Assembly (NCBI GenBank): GCA_022821275.1
Contig: JAJEDY010000095.1
Coordinates: 87,545 to 151,544, forward strand
DNA length: 64,000 bases
Origin: Candidatus Latescibacterota bacterium
GTDB taxonomy: Bacteria; Latescibacterota; UBA2968
Direction of reading: 5' to 3'
Position numbers and translations under genes: made by a program. The notes beneath the pieces are model-generated. The model was not told the origin of the DNA. It was given only the letters and a program-made list of their open reading frames with translations, and did not search any database. Positions 25,169 to 33,285 of this stretch are shown here, in pieces. Position 1 is the stretch's first letter, and each line of letters starts with the position of its first letter.

Positions 25169-25492
25169 TTACACAGTCAGCTCATTCTCATGCTTTTGAC
25201 CCCTTGACAAAAGCCACCGTTGAATTGATTTCGGACTTTCGCTGCTTGGACGCCCGTCTAACAATCCTTCAACAGAAATATGCTCGTCGAGACTGTCCCA
25301 GGCGATTGCACGGTTTTCAAATCCGAAGGGACGCCAATTCTTTCTCTCTTTGACTGTCCCATAATACAACCGGGGATACCATTCAAGAGGCACAGATATG
25401 AGGCGACCGTCCTTTAGAAAGACGGTCAAATGTGTCTCATCTGTTTCAACATTGACGACAGAGGTCGGTGATTTAGATGCCAAAGTGCTCAT
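25169..25492 (-). CDS. DUF2442 domain protein
   Basis: 107 residues. The centre VVNVETDETHLTVFLKDGRL followed by ISVPLEWYPRL is the DUF2442 signature, and the C-terminus repeats the family end IAWDSLDEHISVEGLL. DUF2442 proteins are usually found next to DUF4160 proteins and are suspected to be toxin-antitoxin components. No DUF4160 gene is adjacent here. It is transcribed away from the Panacea-HicBA operon and has its own terminator. Confidence 0.9.
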   Translation of the reverse strand: MSTLASKSPTSVVNVETDETHLTVFLKDGRLISVPLEWYPRLYYGTVKERKNWRPFGFENRAIAWDSLDEHISVEGLLDGRPSSESPKSIQRWLLSRGQKHENELTV

Positions 25493-25560
25493 ATCCTTTC
25501 CTTACGATAGACAATTTCGGATTTATGTCAACCAAAAGAAGTATCAAAGCCCAATTTTCA

Positions 25561-25581
25561 AAGCACTTTTCGGAAGTGCTT
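25561..25581. promoter_or_regulatory. Inverted repeat between DUF2442 and Panacea genes, possible operator
   Basis: AAGCACTT-TTCGG-AAGTGCTT, a perfect 8-bp inverted repeat, lies in the divergent intergenic region, about 100 bp before the Panacea start. A TTGACT box at 25607 could be the -35 of the rightward promoter. Antitoxin autoregulation through such a site is plausible; it is not followed by a T-run on either strand, so a terminator is unlikely. Confidence 0.4.
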
Positions 25582-25678
25582 CCCGGGAGCATTTTTCAAT
25601 CTGCCATTGACTTCCTATTTGTGTTTTGTGATTTTAAAAAACAGCTTTATATTTTTAGACAAGCGAAAGGAGGTCTAT

Positions 25679-26335
25679 ATGTCATCCATAAAGATGCCAA
25701 AATTTAAAGAACGGAAAGCTGCCCAAGTTACACGTTTATTCATACGATGCAATGATGGCCAAAGTTTCAGTGCACGCAAACTGCTTAAGTTGATCTATCT
25801 TGTTGACAGAAAAGCACTGGAGCTATGGGGATTCCCTGTAACCTATGATACGCCAAAAAATCTCCCGTATGAGGGCCTCCTGCCTGCCTATACGTATGAT
25901 CTTATCGACCCTCCGAAGAACAAAAGAAATGCCCTTAATATATTTATGCCTAGAGATAGCTACTGGTATGATTATTTTTCCAAATCCAATATGGGTCATT
26001 ATACCATACCAACTGAACTAAATCCAGGAACAGCAGACCTATCTCGTGCTGAGATTGAGTTGGTCGAGAATATCTTTGATCAATTTGGATATAAGACCGA
26101 TGAACAATTGGATGATTATTTTCGTACTTTGCCCGAATCACGCCATTCAGAAACGCCACACGGGGGCATCGATTGGAAGGTTCTTCTTCAGGCTGTTGGT
26201 TGGGCAGGTAAAGATTTGGCAGAAATAAAGAAAGATCTTGAATTCCAGGCAAAATTTGAAGGTCTTATTACAGCGGGAGAAAATGGAATTGTCACCCCCT
26301 ACTTGAGGAGAAACCATGCCTATTACAGATCATAA
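25679..26335 (+). CDS. Panacea (DUF4065/SocA-like) domain protein
   Basis: 218 residues from ATG 25679, preceded by AAAGGAGGT, a near-perfect ribosome site; a longer frame from 25607 lacks one. The Panacea signature is clear: AAQVTRLFIRCNDGQSFSAR, KLLKLIYLVDRKALELWGFP and GLLPAYTYDLID. Panacea proteins are hyperpromiscuous antitoxins linked to many toxin families, and the founder SocA is a ClpXP adaptor. The last 20 bp overlap the HicB gene. Its usual one-toxin partner is therefore replaced by a complete hicBA pair, giving an unusual three-gene operon. Confidence 0.87.
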   Translation: MSSIKMPKFKERKAAQVTRLFIRCNDGQSFSARKLLKLIYLVDRKALELWGFPVTYDTPKNLPYEGLLPAYTYDLIDPPKNKRNALNIFMPRDSYWYDYFSKSNMGHYTIPTELNPGTADLSRAEIELVENIFDQFGYKTDEQLDDYFRTLPESRHSETPHGGIDWKVLLQAVGWAGKDLAEIKKDLEFQAKFEGLITAGENGIVTPYLRRNHAYYRS

Positions 26336-26642
26336 ACCTTCAGCACCAGTGAATCGCACAGGTAAGCAAAGTTTTATTAAATCTGGACAAACCTCTAAAA
26401 GCGCAACATCCTTCCGATATGTCTATTGGATTGATGATTCCTGGTTTATTGGGTTCCTTGCAGACTATTCAGATTATTGGACACAGGGAGCAACATTGGA
26501 AGAGTTAAAAGAAAACTTGACTGATATTTACAACCAGGTTAATGATCCTGAGGCGTTCCCCAGTGGCAGTGTTCATAATGAACTTTCGCTTGACGATGTT
26601 CCTGAAAACCACAAAACCGATGAGCTGTTGATCGAAGCATAG
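26316..26642 (+). CDS. hicB: HicB-like antitoxin
   Basis: 108 residues. The core YVYWIDDSWFIGFLADYSDY followed by WTQGATLEELKENLTDIYNQ is the partial RNase-H fold of HicB: a strand with DDSWFIGFL, then the TLEEL helix. The C-terminal RHH or HTH DNA-binding module of many HicBs is missing, so autoregulation would have to be done by another protein, perhaps Panacea. It overlaps Panacea by 20 bp and ends 3 bp before hicA. The first 30 residues (SAPVNRTGKQSFIKSGQTS) are low in family similarity. Confidence 0.85.
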   Translation: MPITDHKPSAPVNRTGKQSFIKSGQTSKSATSFRYVYWIDDSWFIGFLADYSDYWTQGATLEELKENLTDIYNQVNDPEAFPSGSVHNELSLDDVPENHKTDELLIEA

Positions 26643-26645
26643 AAT

Positions 26646-26819
26646 ATGAAAAGACGGGACTTAATACGAAAATTAACGGACGCGGGTTGCTCGTTCGTCC
26701 GTCATGGGAGAAGGCATGATATTTATGAAAACACCAATACGAATAAGCGTATGCCTGTCCCTCGTCACAGAGAAATTAAAGAATCAACAGCAAAACATAT
26801 TCTCAAGGCACTTACTTGA
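26646..26819 (+). CDS. hicA: HicA toxin (mRNA interferase)
   Basis: 57 residues, MKRRDLIRKLTDAGCSFVRH and onward. The dsRBD-like fold signature is complete: RRDLIRKLTDAGC, the catalytic His20 in FVRHGRRHDIYEN, VPRHREIKESTAKHIL and the final helix. HicA cuts mRNA at ribosomes until bound by HicB. The antitoxin-first order (B before A) and a 3-bp gap are seen in many loci. It is the third gene of a Panacea-hicB-hicA operon located between hsdR and the S/M genes, which would addict the host to the restriction island. Confidence 0.9.
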   Translation: MKRRDLIRKLTDAGCSFVRHGRRHDIYENTNTNKRMPVPRHREIKESTAKHILKALT

Positions 26820-26872
26820 GTAAGAAGCCGCACAGAAGTCTTTCAGGTTTTAATTAACCGCATTTTCCTCCC

Positions 26873-29242
26873 TTACAAAGCAAATATCCTTTCCTTTATT
26901 TTTATCAGCAAATCTGCAGGCTGTCCGATCTGGGCCAAGGCATTGATGCCGCCAGCCTGGGTAACTTCTTGCGTGGCGAAGACACGGGGGTTCTCCAGTC
27001 CGTCTGTGCCCGTGCGTGCAAATTGCATGGTGAGTGCTTTTAATGTATCAGCGGTTGGGGTGGGCAGTGTGTTGAGCCACTGGTCGTGTTTGTAGAAGAA
27101 TGCGTCGGCGCGGGTTATTCGGGTTTTTGGCGCAAGGCCATAGCCGAGTTCAGCAAGGATGTCGTAGAGGTCGTAGTCAATCATGTCGTCTAAAGATTGT
27201 ACCACCTGAGCGGATCGCCCCTGATCTGGTAAACGCGCCATGAAGTCTCTGCGATTCTGGGGATGAATCCAGCAGGTTCGGAAGTCGTCCAGATTGGGCA
27301 TTTCTTCTACGATCCGAGCGGATAGGCGTTGTTTGTATTCTTCGACGGTAATGGGCATGGATTTGCCATCTACTTCGGATAGGATGTATTTCCCCGCATC
27401 TGTGACCTGGACTTCCAGACCTTCGACGAGCACGGTGGGTTGTGCTGGGATGTCGCTACTGTCTCCATCGCCTGTGCTTTTGCTTTTGATTCGAGATTGG
27501 AAGTCTTCTCCAAATAATCGCGTGGCGTTTGTGTAATCGTAGATTCGGAACATCATTTTATTCGTCACGGGATCGAGCCGCGTGCCGCGGCCAACCATTT
27601 GATAGAATGCGATTGGGGAACGCACGTATTTGAAAAAGACAATATTTTTGACGGAAGGCACATCCACGCCTGTTGAGAGCAAATCTACAGTTGTTGCGAT
27701 GAAATGATGGCGGGAAGCACCGCGCAGATCGGCGACATAATCGCTGCCGCCACTGGCTGCGGTGCATTTGAAGGCGTAGGGATCCACGCGATCGCGGTTG
27801 TTGTCAGCGCACCATCTGGCATACAAATTGTTCATCGCGTTGGCTACCTCATCGGCATGGGTATCTCGAACGCAAAAGATAATGGTTTTTTGCTCTGGAC
27901 CACCGGTTGCGACGAGGTGATTGAACAAGTCTTGAGTCATTTCTCGGACGCGGTCTGGCAATAGTATTCGGTATTCGTACTCGGTTTTGGAGAAGGATTC
28001 CGGGAGTTCATCTCTTCCGAGCGGTTGACCCGTTGTGGCGTCTTTGGGACCCAGCGCATAGATTTCATCTGCGGTGAGTTCGGTATAGTCGATATCCACT
28101 TGGCCTCGCTGGATTTCACAGGCTGCGAGGTAGCCGTCTTCATTGCCCTGGCTGATGTCGTATTCGTAAACTGGCTCGCCAAAGTGCCGGATATTGTCGG
28201 CAGAAATTTGTTCGTCGGCCTGGATTTCGGGTGTGTTTTCACGGGTTTTAAGCTGTCTGGGCGTGGCGGTCAGACCGATTTGGGTGGCTTCTGGATTGCG
28301 CGTCAAGACCATGGACCATTTGCCCCAGGCAGATCGGTGGCATTCGTCGATGATGATGTGAGAAAAGTAATTTTCGGGGTAGTTGGCTGTGAGGAAGTTC
28401 GCTTCTGCTGTGTCGGTATCTACATCGAGGGTTTGATATGTGGCGATGAGGATGCGGGCGTTTTTCTGCGGATTGCCACTGGATACTGCGGCGGCATCTG
28501 CACCGAATACATTTTGAAATGCGCCGAGTGCTTGGGTACGCAGTTCGTCCCGGTCACAGACGAATAATGCTTTGCGAAGTTGCCCGGCATCGGCAATGCG
28601 TTTGAGCAGGTGTACGGCGATAAATGTTTTGCCTGCGCCCGTTGCGAGAGATAGCAGGGCGCGTTTGGCTTCGCCGCGTTTTTCGCATTGGGCGAGTTTT
28701 TCAAATGTGGCGCGAATGGCTGCGTCTTGATAATAGCGGCGCGTGGCTTCACCGCCGGGATAGGGTACGAGCAGGGGTTTGGCCTCGTCGTCGTCCAGAG
28801 AGAAGCCCTGAGCATTTTCATAACGTTGGCGCAGGTCGTCGGGTGTGGGAAATTTAGAGAGTGGATAAGGCTCTGTGGTTTCTCCTGTTATGCGGTCATA
28901 TTCAACAACCTGATGTCCATTGGTGGAAAAAACAAACTGGACATTGAGTCTTTTGGTTGCTGCTGCATATTCTTTCCCTTGCTGAAGGCCATGTCCCGGA
29001 GAATATTGCTCAGATTTTGCCTCAATCAATGCCAGAGCTACTGGTTGTGTGTCCGAGTTCACGCGAACACGAAGGGTGTAATCAATGCGTCCTTGAGAGC
29101 GTTTGCGCGGTTTGCCATCTACGACGTCAACTGCCCCCGGCGTCTCTTCCCGCTTAATTTTGTCCTCACCCCAACCTCTTTGATGCAGCGCGGGATCAAT
29201 CAGCTTGGCTCGCGTATCGGCTTCGTTATGAAGTTCTTGCAT
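26873..29242 (-). CDS. hsdR: Type I restriction-modification system, restriction/translocase subunit
   Basis: 789 residues, shorter than the 1000+ of EcoKI HsdR but normal for the EcoEI type. The nuclease is N-terminal: GRIDYTLRVRV (Asp54) and ALALIEAKSEQ (Glu74, Lys76), the PD-(D/E)XK core. The motor follows: Walker A SLATGAGKTF (199-206), the DEAD-like box IIDECHRSAWGKW, motif III GLTATPRQ and motif VI QMVGRGTRLDP. SD AAGGAA precedes the start at 29242. It is convergent with hicA (53 bp gap). It is 3.5 kb away from hsdS and hsdM, the space being filled by toxin-antitoxin and HNH-like genes. Confidence 0.96.
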   Translation of the reverse strand: MQELHNEADTRAKLIDPALHQRGWGEDKIKREETPGAVDVVDGKPRKRSQGRIDYTLRVRVNSDTQPVALALIEAKSEQYSPGHGLQQGKEYAAATKRLNVQFVFSTNGHQVVEYDRITGETTEPYPLSKFPTPDDLRQRYENAQGFSLDDDEAKPLLVPYPGGEATRRYYQDAAIRATFEKLAQCEKRGEAKRALLSLATGAGKTFIAVHLLKRIADAGQLRKALFVCDRDELRTQALGAFQNVFGADAAAVSSGNPQKNARILIATYQTLDVDTDTAEANFLTANYPENYFSHIIIDECHRSAWGKWSMVLTRNPEATQIGLTATPRQLKTRENTPEIQADEQISADNIRHFGEPVYEYDISQGNEDGYLAACEIQRGQVDIDYTELTADEIYALGPKDATTGQPLGRDELPESFSKTEYEYRILLPDRVREMTQDLFNHLVATGGPEQKTIIFCVRDTHADEVANAMNNLYARWCADNNRDRVDPYAFKCTAASGGSDYVADLRGASRHHFIATTVDLLSTGVDVPSVKNIVFFKYVRSPIAFYQMVGRGTRLDPVTNKMMFRIYDYTNATRLFGEDFQSRIKSKSTGDGDSSDIPAQPTVLVEGLEVQVTDAGKYILSEVDGKSMPITVEEYKQRLSARIVEEMPNLDDFRTCWIHPQNRRDFMARLPDQGRSAQVVQSLDDMIDYDLYDILAELGYGLAPKTRITRADAFFYKHDQWLNTLPTPTADTLKALTMQFARTGTDGLENPRVFATQEVTQAGGINALAQIGQPADLLIKIKERIFAL

Positions 29243-29254
29243 TATTGGATTTCC

Positions 29255-29283
29255 TTGTCAGATGCGTTTTGTAAAATTATAAT
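29255..29283 (+). promoter_or_regulatory. Promoter of the uridine-kinase-like gene
   Basis: TTGTCA at 29255-29260, a 17-bp spacer and a perfect TATAAT at 29278-29283, predicting a start near 29290 and a 30-nt leader. hsdR starts in the opposite direction 13 bp away. The -10 and leader are the part repeated in decayed form at 18.96 kb. Confidence 0.75.
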
Positions 29284-29319
29284 ACGCTATGTGTCTATTT
29301 TTTGCAATAGGGCTATGGA

Positions 29320-29958
29320 ATGAATGAGAAAAACGAGGTTCGCCCCATCGTAATTGGTATTTCGGGAGGGTCTGCCGCGGGCAAGACGACTTTTACGGAT
29401 ATGCTTGCTGACAGGCTCGCAGATTTTGGACCTGTCGTGCTCAATCAGGACAACTATTTTCGCGATTGGTCAGCACTGCCAGAAGACGAGCACGAGAGCA
29501 AGCGGACGGCAAATCATCCGCGGGCTGTGTTGTGGGAGCATTTGATCGCGGATGTTAAATGTTTGCGCGAGGGGCAGGCGATTGAAATGCCACCGCCCGG
29601 GACGCGCGCTTTTCGGCGGGGCGATGATCCCCAAAAGGTCGTGCCTGAGAAGCTGGTTATTGTGGAGGGACACTTGATTTTTTCGCAGGAGGCTCTGAGG
29701 TCTTTGCTGGATCTCAAACTGTTTTTGGAAGTGGATACACACGAGCGGGTGCTCAGGCGTATGTTGCGGAATACTTCGAGTGGGATGTCAATAGAGGATG
29801 CTGTGGCATGGTATCGCCGGGATGTCATACCTAATTATCGCGTCTATACGGAGCCGACAAGCGCGTACGCAGATTTGATCGTACCGTTTGAAGGGGATGT
29901 GCAAGTAGCAGTAGATGTTGTAGCAAATGGCATACGCAGGATGATTCACCATAGATAG
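29320..29958 (+). CDS. udk: Uridine kinase / phosphoribulokinase-family P-loop kinase
   Basis: 212 residues. P-loop IGISGGSAAGKTTFTD (Gly16-Thr23) opens a nucleoside-kinase fold, LNQDNYFRDWSALP provides the uridine-binding Asp and Tyr, ANHPRAVLWEHLI replaces the family NFDHPDAFD, and VIVEGHLIFSQEALR carries Walker B. Length is typical of UMP-forming uridine/cytidine kinases. The acceptor motif is not exact (NHP...W instead of FDHPDAFD), so it could phosphorylate another nucleoside or sugar. The symbol is therefore by analogy. A good sigma70 promoter precedes it, and it stands alone. Confidence 0.8.
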   Translation: MNEKNEVRPIVIGISGGSAAGKTTFTDMLADRLADFGPVVLNQDNYFRDWSALPEDEHESKRTANHPRAVLWEHLIADVKCLREGQAIEMPPPGTRAFRRGDDPQKVVPEKLVIVEGHLIFSQEALRSLLDLKLFLEVDTHERVLRRMLRNTSSGMSIEDAVAWYRRDVIPNYRVYTEPTSAYADLIVPFEGDVQVAVDVVANGIRRMIHHR

Positions 29959-30044
29959 CAATATGGCTTGCCTCGCGTGGTTTCAGGTCGTAAATTTATG
30001 AATCGACGACGGAATTTGTAACAACGTTGGGTGGCTGGGTCGGG

Positions 30045-30072
30045 TTCGTTGATTCGTTGATTCGTTGATTCG
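30045..30072. repeat. Short tandem repeat (8-bp unit, 3.5 copies)
   Basis: TTCGTTGA is repeated without change three times with a further TTCG, in the 170-bp gap between the kinase and PhyH genes. Such runs vary by replication slippage. No coding role is seen. Confidence 0.85.
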
Positions 30073-30128
30073 CAGTTTGATCTTACGACGCTGATTTTTG
30101 ACCTGTAATTTTTTAGGAGACGACCACT

Positions 30129-30956
30129 ATGACCGTTCAATCCGATTGGGCTGTTCTGACAGATGAAAAGCGCCAGTTTTTTGAGGACAATGGGTATCTG
30201 GTGATCGAAGACGCGCTGCCGCCCGATGTTGTTGCCGAGCTTAATGCGGCTGCAGATGAAATTTACGACCGGGAAAAGGAGGCTGATCGCCTGGAGAAAA
30301 CTGGCAAGCTCAATTTGCGGAACTGCATTGTGCATCACGATGCTTTTCTTCAGTTGCTCGACTGGCCGACCACGGCTCCTCTGGCGTGGCAGATTCTCAA
30401 CTGGAATATCCAGATGATTACCTCGCACCTCATTGTTTTGCCCTCTGGTCCAGAGCCTCCGGAAGAGGTAAAGCGCAAGGGCGGGTATCACCGCGATGGC
30501 GGTTCGTCTTCTCGGGAGATGACCGAACCCCATCCGCGCATTCTGCTCAAAATAGCCTACGCCATCAGCGATCAGACAGATCCCGCGTCGGGGGCGACGC
30601 AACTCGTGCCCGGGAGCAATCGGCTATTTGGCAGGCCCGCAATTGATCCGGCGACGGGGCATCCGAGAGGTGCGATTAATATGAATGTCAAAGCGGGTTC
30701 GGCATTTATTTTTGAACAGCGCACGTATCACGGCATTGGCAGAAACTGGTCGGGTTTTCCGCGCAAGACCATTTTTATGGGCTAAGCGTATCGCTGGGTC
30801 AAGCCGATGGATTAGATCCATATGCCCGATGAACTCGTTGCGCGTGCTAATCCCATTCAGAAACAACTCTTAGGTGCGGTCTCCGATCCACTCAGTTTTT
30901 ATATTCCGCAAGCGCAAGATGTGCCGCTCAGAGAACTCGTGGAAGAAAGTGTGTGA
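30129..30956 (+). pseudogene. Phytanoyl-CoA dioxygenase family protein, two in-frame stops
   Basis: The frame encodes an Fe(II)/2-oxoglutarate oxygenase: the facial triad is His121-x-Asp123 (GGYHRDGGSSS) and His201 (QRTYHGIGRNW, with Arg205 for oxoglutarate). It reads KTIFMG and then TAA (30783), AYRWVKPMD, TAG (30813), and continues IHMPDELVARANPIQKQLL to TGA at 30956. Both stops fall where the family has aromatic residues (GYSYRW, DYI), consistent with Tyr codons changed at the third base. The first 218 codons contain all metal ligands, so a short product might still fold, but 58 conserved C-terminal residues are cut off. It ends next to the convergent ilvD gene with no gap. Sequencing error must also be considered. 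Confidence 0.85.
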
Positions 30957-32663
30957 TTACTCGTCTGTGACACATCCCTCCGAAGCCGTTTTTACGTTTT
31001 TGATGTATTTGTAAAGGGTGCCGCGGTTGGCTTTGTACGGCGGCGGGGTCCAGGCTGAACGGCGTTTTTCCAGTTCTTCAGGGGAGATGTCCATGTTGAT
31101 CTCTCCGTTTTGGCTGTCGATGGTGACCTGGTCGCCGGTTTGGACGAGGGCGATGGGGCCGCCTTCGATGGCTTCGGGAACGACGTGTCCGATGAGAAAG
31201 CCGTGCGATCCGCCCGAGAAACGCCCATCGGTAATCAGCGCGACATCCTGTACCAGTCCCGCACCGGCCAATGCAGATGTGGGGGTGAGCATTTCCGGCA
31301 TGCCGGGTCCGCCTTTGGGTCCTTCGTAGCGGATGATAATGACATTGCCTTTTTCGATCTTGCCCTGTTCGAGGGCGGCGAGCATGTCTTCCTCGCAGTC
31401 GAATACATTGGCCGCACCTTTGAATGCCTCGCCTTCTTTGCCTGTGATTTTTCCGACTGAACCTTCCGGTGCCAAATTCCCTCGTAAAATTTGCAAGTGC
31501 CCCGTTGGTTTGAGGGGATCATTAAAGGGTCTGACGATGTCTTGCTGTCCTTCACCCGTTCCATAAGGGAGAAGGGTTTTTATATCGGCGAGATTTTCGG
31601 CTATTGTTTTGCCCGTTACGGTCATCTGGTCGCCGTCGATGAGGTCGGCGTCGAGGAGCAATTTCATCATTGCGGGTGTTCCGCCGATGTCGTGAAGCTC
31701 TTCCATGACATAACGTCCGGAGGGTTTGAGGTCACACAGGAGAGGTGTTTCGTTGGATATGTGCTGAAATTCGTCGATGTCGAGGTCTATGTCATAAGCT
31801 CTGGCAATGGCGAGCAGGTGGAGTACGATATTGGTGGATCCGCCCGTGACAACGGCGAGGCGGATGGCGTTGAGGAATGATTGTTTGGTGACGATGTCGC
31901 GCGGTTTGAGGTCGGCTTCGAGCAGGGCGCGCACAGCGTGACCGGCGCGAATACATTCGGCGTGTTTATCGGGGTCTTCTGCGGGTGTACACGAAGAATA
32001 GGGCAGGGAGAGACCCATGCATTCGATGGCGCTGGCCATGGTATTGGCGGTGTACATGCCGCCGCAGGCACCGGCGCCCGGGCAGGCGTGTTCGACAATT
32101 TCCTGGCGCTCGGCATCGCTGAGCGAGTCTGTGAGAAATTCGCCGTAGCTTTGAAAGGCGGAGACGATGTCGAGTTTGCGTTCTTCACCTTGTATGGTGG
32201 CGCAACCGGGCTTTATTGTGCCGCCGTAGATCATCAGGGCAGGGCGGTTGAGGCGGCCCATTGCCATGACCACGCCGGGCATGTTTTTGTCGCAGCCGGG
32301 CAATGCGATCAGGCCATCGTACCACTGTGCGCCCATGAGGGTTTCGATGGAGTCGGCAATGAGGTCGCGGGATTGAAGGGAGAAGGACATGCCGTCTGTG
32401 CCCATGGATATGCCGTCGGATACGCCGATGGTGTTGAAGCGCATGCCAACGCACCCGGCTTCGGTGACGCCTTTTTTTGTTTCGGCGGCGAGGTCGTTGA
32501 GGTGCATGTTGCACGGGTTGCCTTCGTACCAGACCGAGGCGATGCCGACCTGTGCTTTGTCCATGTCGGCGCGCGTCAGTCCCGTGGCATAGAGCATGGC
32601 CTGAGATCCGCCCTGGGATTTTTTCTGGGTGATTTGAGAGCTGTACTTGTTCAGTTTTGCCAT
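30957..32663 (-). CDS. ilvD: Dihydroxy-acid dehydratase
   Basis: 568 residues, full length. It converts dihydroxy-acids to 2-keto acids in valine and isoleucine synthesis using a [2Fe-2S] cluster and Mg2+. Seen are the cluster cysteine regions [18 protein letters not shown] and [20 protein letters not shown], the N-terminal [35 protein letters not shown] and the C-terminal signature [26 protein letters not shown] precedes ATG 32663. It stands alone, with a strong promoter of its own, not in an ilv operon. Confidence 0.97.
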   Translation of the reverse strand: MAKLNKYSSQITQKKSQGGSQAMLYATGLTRADMDKAQVGIASVWYEGNPCNMHLNDLAAETKKGVTEAGCVGMRFNTIGVSDGISMGTDGMSFSLQSRDLIADSIETLMGAQWYDGLIALPGCDKNMPGVVMAMGRLNRPALMIYGGTIKPGCATIQGEERKLDIVSAFQSYGEFLTDSLSDAERQEIVEHACPGAGACGGMYTANTMASAIECMGLSLPYSSCTPAEDPDKHAECIRAGHAVRALLEADLKPRDIVTKQSFLNAIRLAVVTGGSTNIVLHLLAIARAYDIDLDIDEFQHISNETPLLCDLKPSGRYVMEELHDIGGTPAMMKLLLDADLIDGDQMTVTGKTIAENLADIKTLLPYGTGEGQQDIVRPFNDPLKPTGHLQILRGNLAPEGSVGKITGKEGEAFKGAANVFDCEEDMLAALEQGKIEKGNVIIIRYEGPKGGPGMPEMLTPTSALAGAGLVQDVALITDGRFSGGSHGFLIGHVVPEAIEGGPIALVQTGDQVTIDSQNGEINMDISPEELEKRRSAWTPPPYKANRGTLYKYIKNVKTASEGCVTDE

Positions 32664-32719
32664 TGAGGTTTTCCTTTCGGAGATGAAACTTTGGGTTTGT
32701 CTTATTTTTCGGGGTTGTA

Positions 32720-32748
32720 ATTTAACCGATTTTTGGGAGATGTGTCAA
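32720..32748 (-). promoter_or_regulatory. Promoter of ilvD
   Basis: On the minus strand TTGACA (32748-32743), a 17-bp spacer and TTAAAT (32725-32720), about 57 bp before the start codon. No leader peptide or T-box is evident in the short leader. Confidence 0.65.
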
Positions 32749-32762
32749 CAAGGGTGTGAAAT

Positions 32763-33275
32763 ATGGCTGACTATGTGGTGCCAGATTATTTGCGGGTGGG
32801 ACTGAATCTGGTGTTTGTGGGATTTAATCCGAGCTTAAGGTCTGCGGAAATTGGTCATTATTACGCGGGGCGCGGCAATCAGTTCTGGCCGTTTTTGTAC
32901 GAGGCTGGGCTGACAGGTCGCTTGTTGGAGCCGCGGGAGGATGCGACTATTTTGGATTATAATATCGGGCTGACAGATATTGTGAAGGGGCGCGCGACGC
33001 GGGGGATTGGAGATCTGACGGATGGCGATTATGTGTCGGGTTTTGAGCTGTTGCGAGAAAAAATGCGGAGGTATCGACCGAGGGTGATTTGTTTTAATGG
33101 GAAGAGCGGATATGCCAAAGTGATGGGCGGGAGGCGAGATTACGGTTTGCAAGATGAGATGCTGGAAGGCGCGAAGCTGTTTCTCGCACCGTCAACGAGC
33201 GGTGCGCTGCCCATGCCGAGGGTTGAGAAGTTGCGGTATTATCGAGAGTTGAAGTTTTTTGTTGATAACCTGTGA
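32763..33275 (+). CDS. mug: G/U mismatch-specific DNA glycosylase (MUG/uracil-DNA glycosylase family 2)
   Basis: 170 residues. The catalytic motif LVFVGFNPSLRSAE (about 18-31) matches the GINPG/GFNPS motif of family 2 uracil-DNA glycosylases, with Asn as the water-activating residue. HYYAGRGNQFWPFLYEAGLT follows and matches the conserved stretch of E. coli Mug. The C-terminal APSTSGALP is the DNA-penetrating loop motif. It removes uracil or ethenocytosine from mismatches. It is 10 bp before the sulfatase, on the same strand, so a shared transcript is possible, though the functions are unrelated. Confidence 0.92.
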   Translation: MADYVVPDYLRVGLNLVFVGFNPSLRSAEIGHYYAGRGNQFWPFLYEAGLTGRLLEPREDATILDYNIGLTDIVKGRATRGIGDLTDGDYVSGFELLREKMRRYRPRVICFNGKSGYAKVMGGRRDYGLQDEMLEGAKLFLAPSTSGALPMPRVEKLRYYRELKFFVDNL

Positions 33276-33285
33276 AGGAGTAAAG

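Noticed and set aside
30045..30072. CRISPR array
   Set aside because: The unit is 8 bp with no spacers, so it is a simple tandem repeat; no cas gene or regular 25-40 bp repeat exists in the window.
30783..30815. Stop-codon reassignment (TAA/TAG read as Tyr)
   Set aside because: Other genes in the window end with these codons at family-typical positions, for example the giant protein (TAG) and ilvD (TAA); mutation or sequencing error is simpler.
31881..32666. A 261-residue plus-strand frame opposite ilvD
   Set aside because: It mirrors the full-length ilvD reading frame; its composition (Gly/Ala/His/Val-rich) is that of antisense code and no motif is seen.
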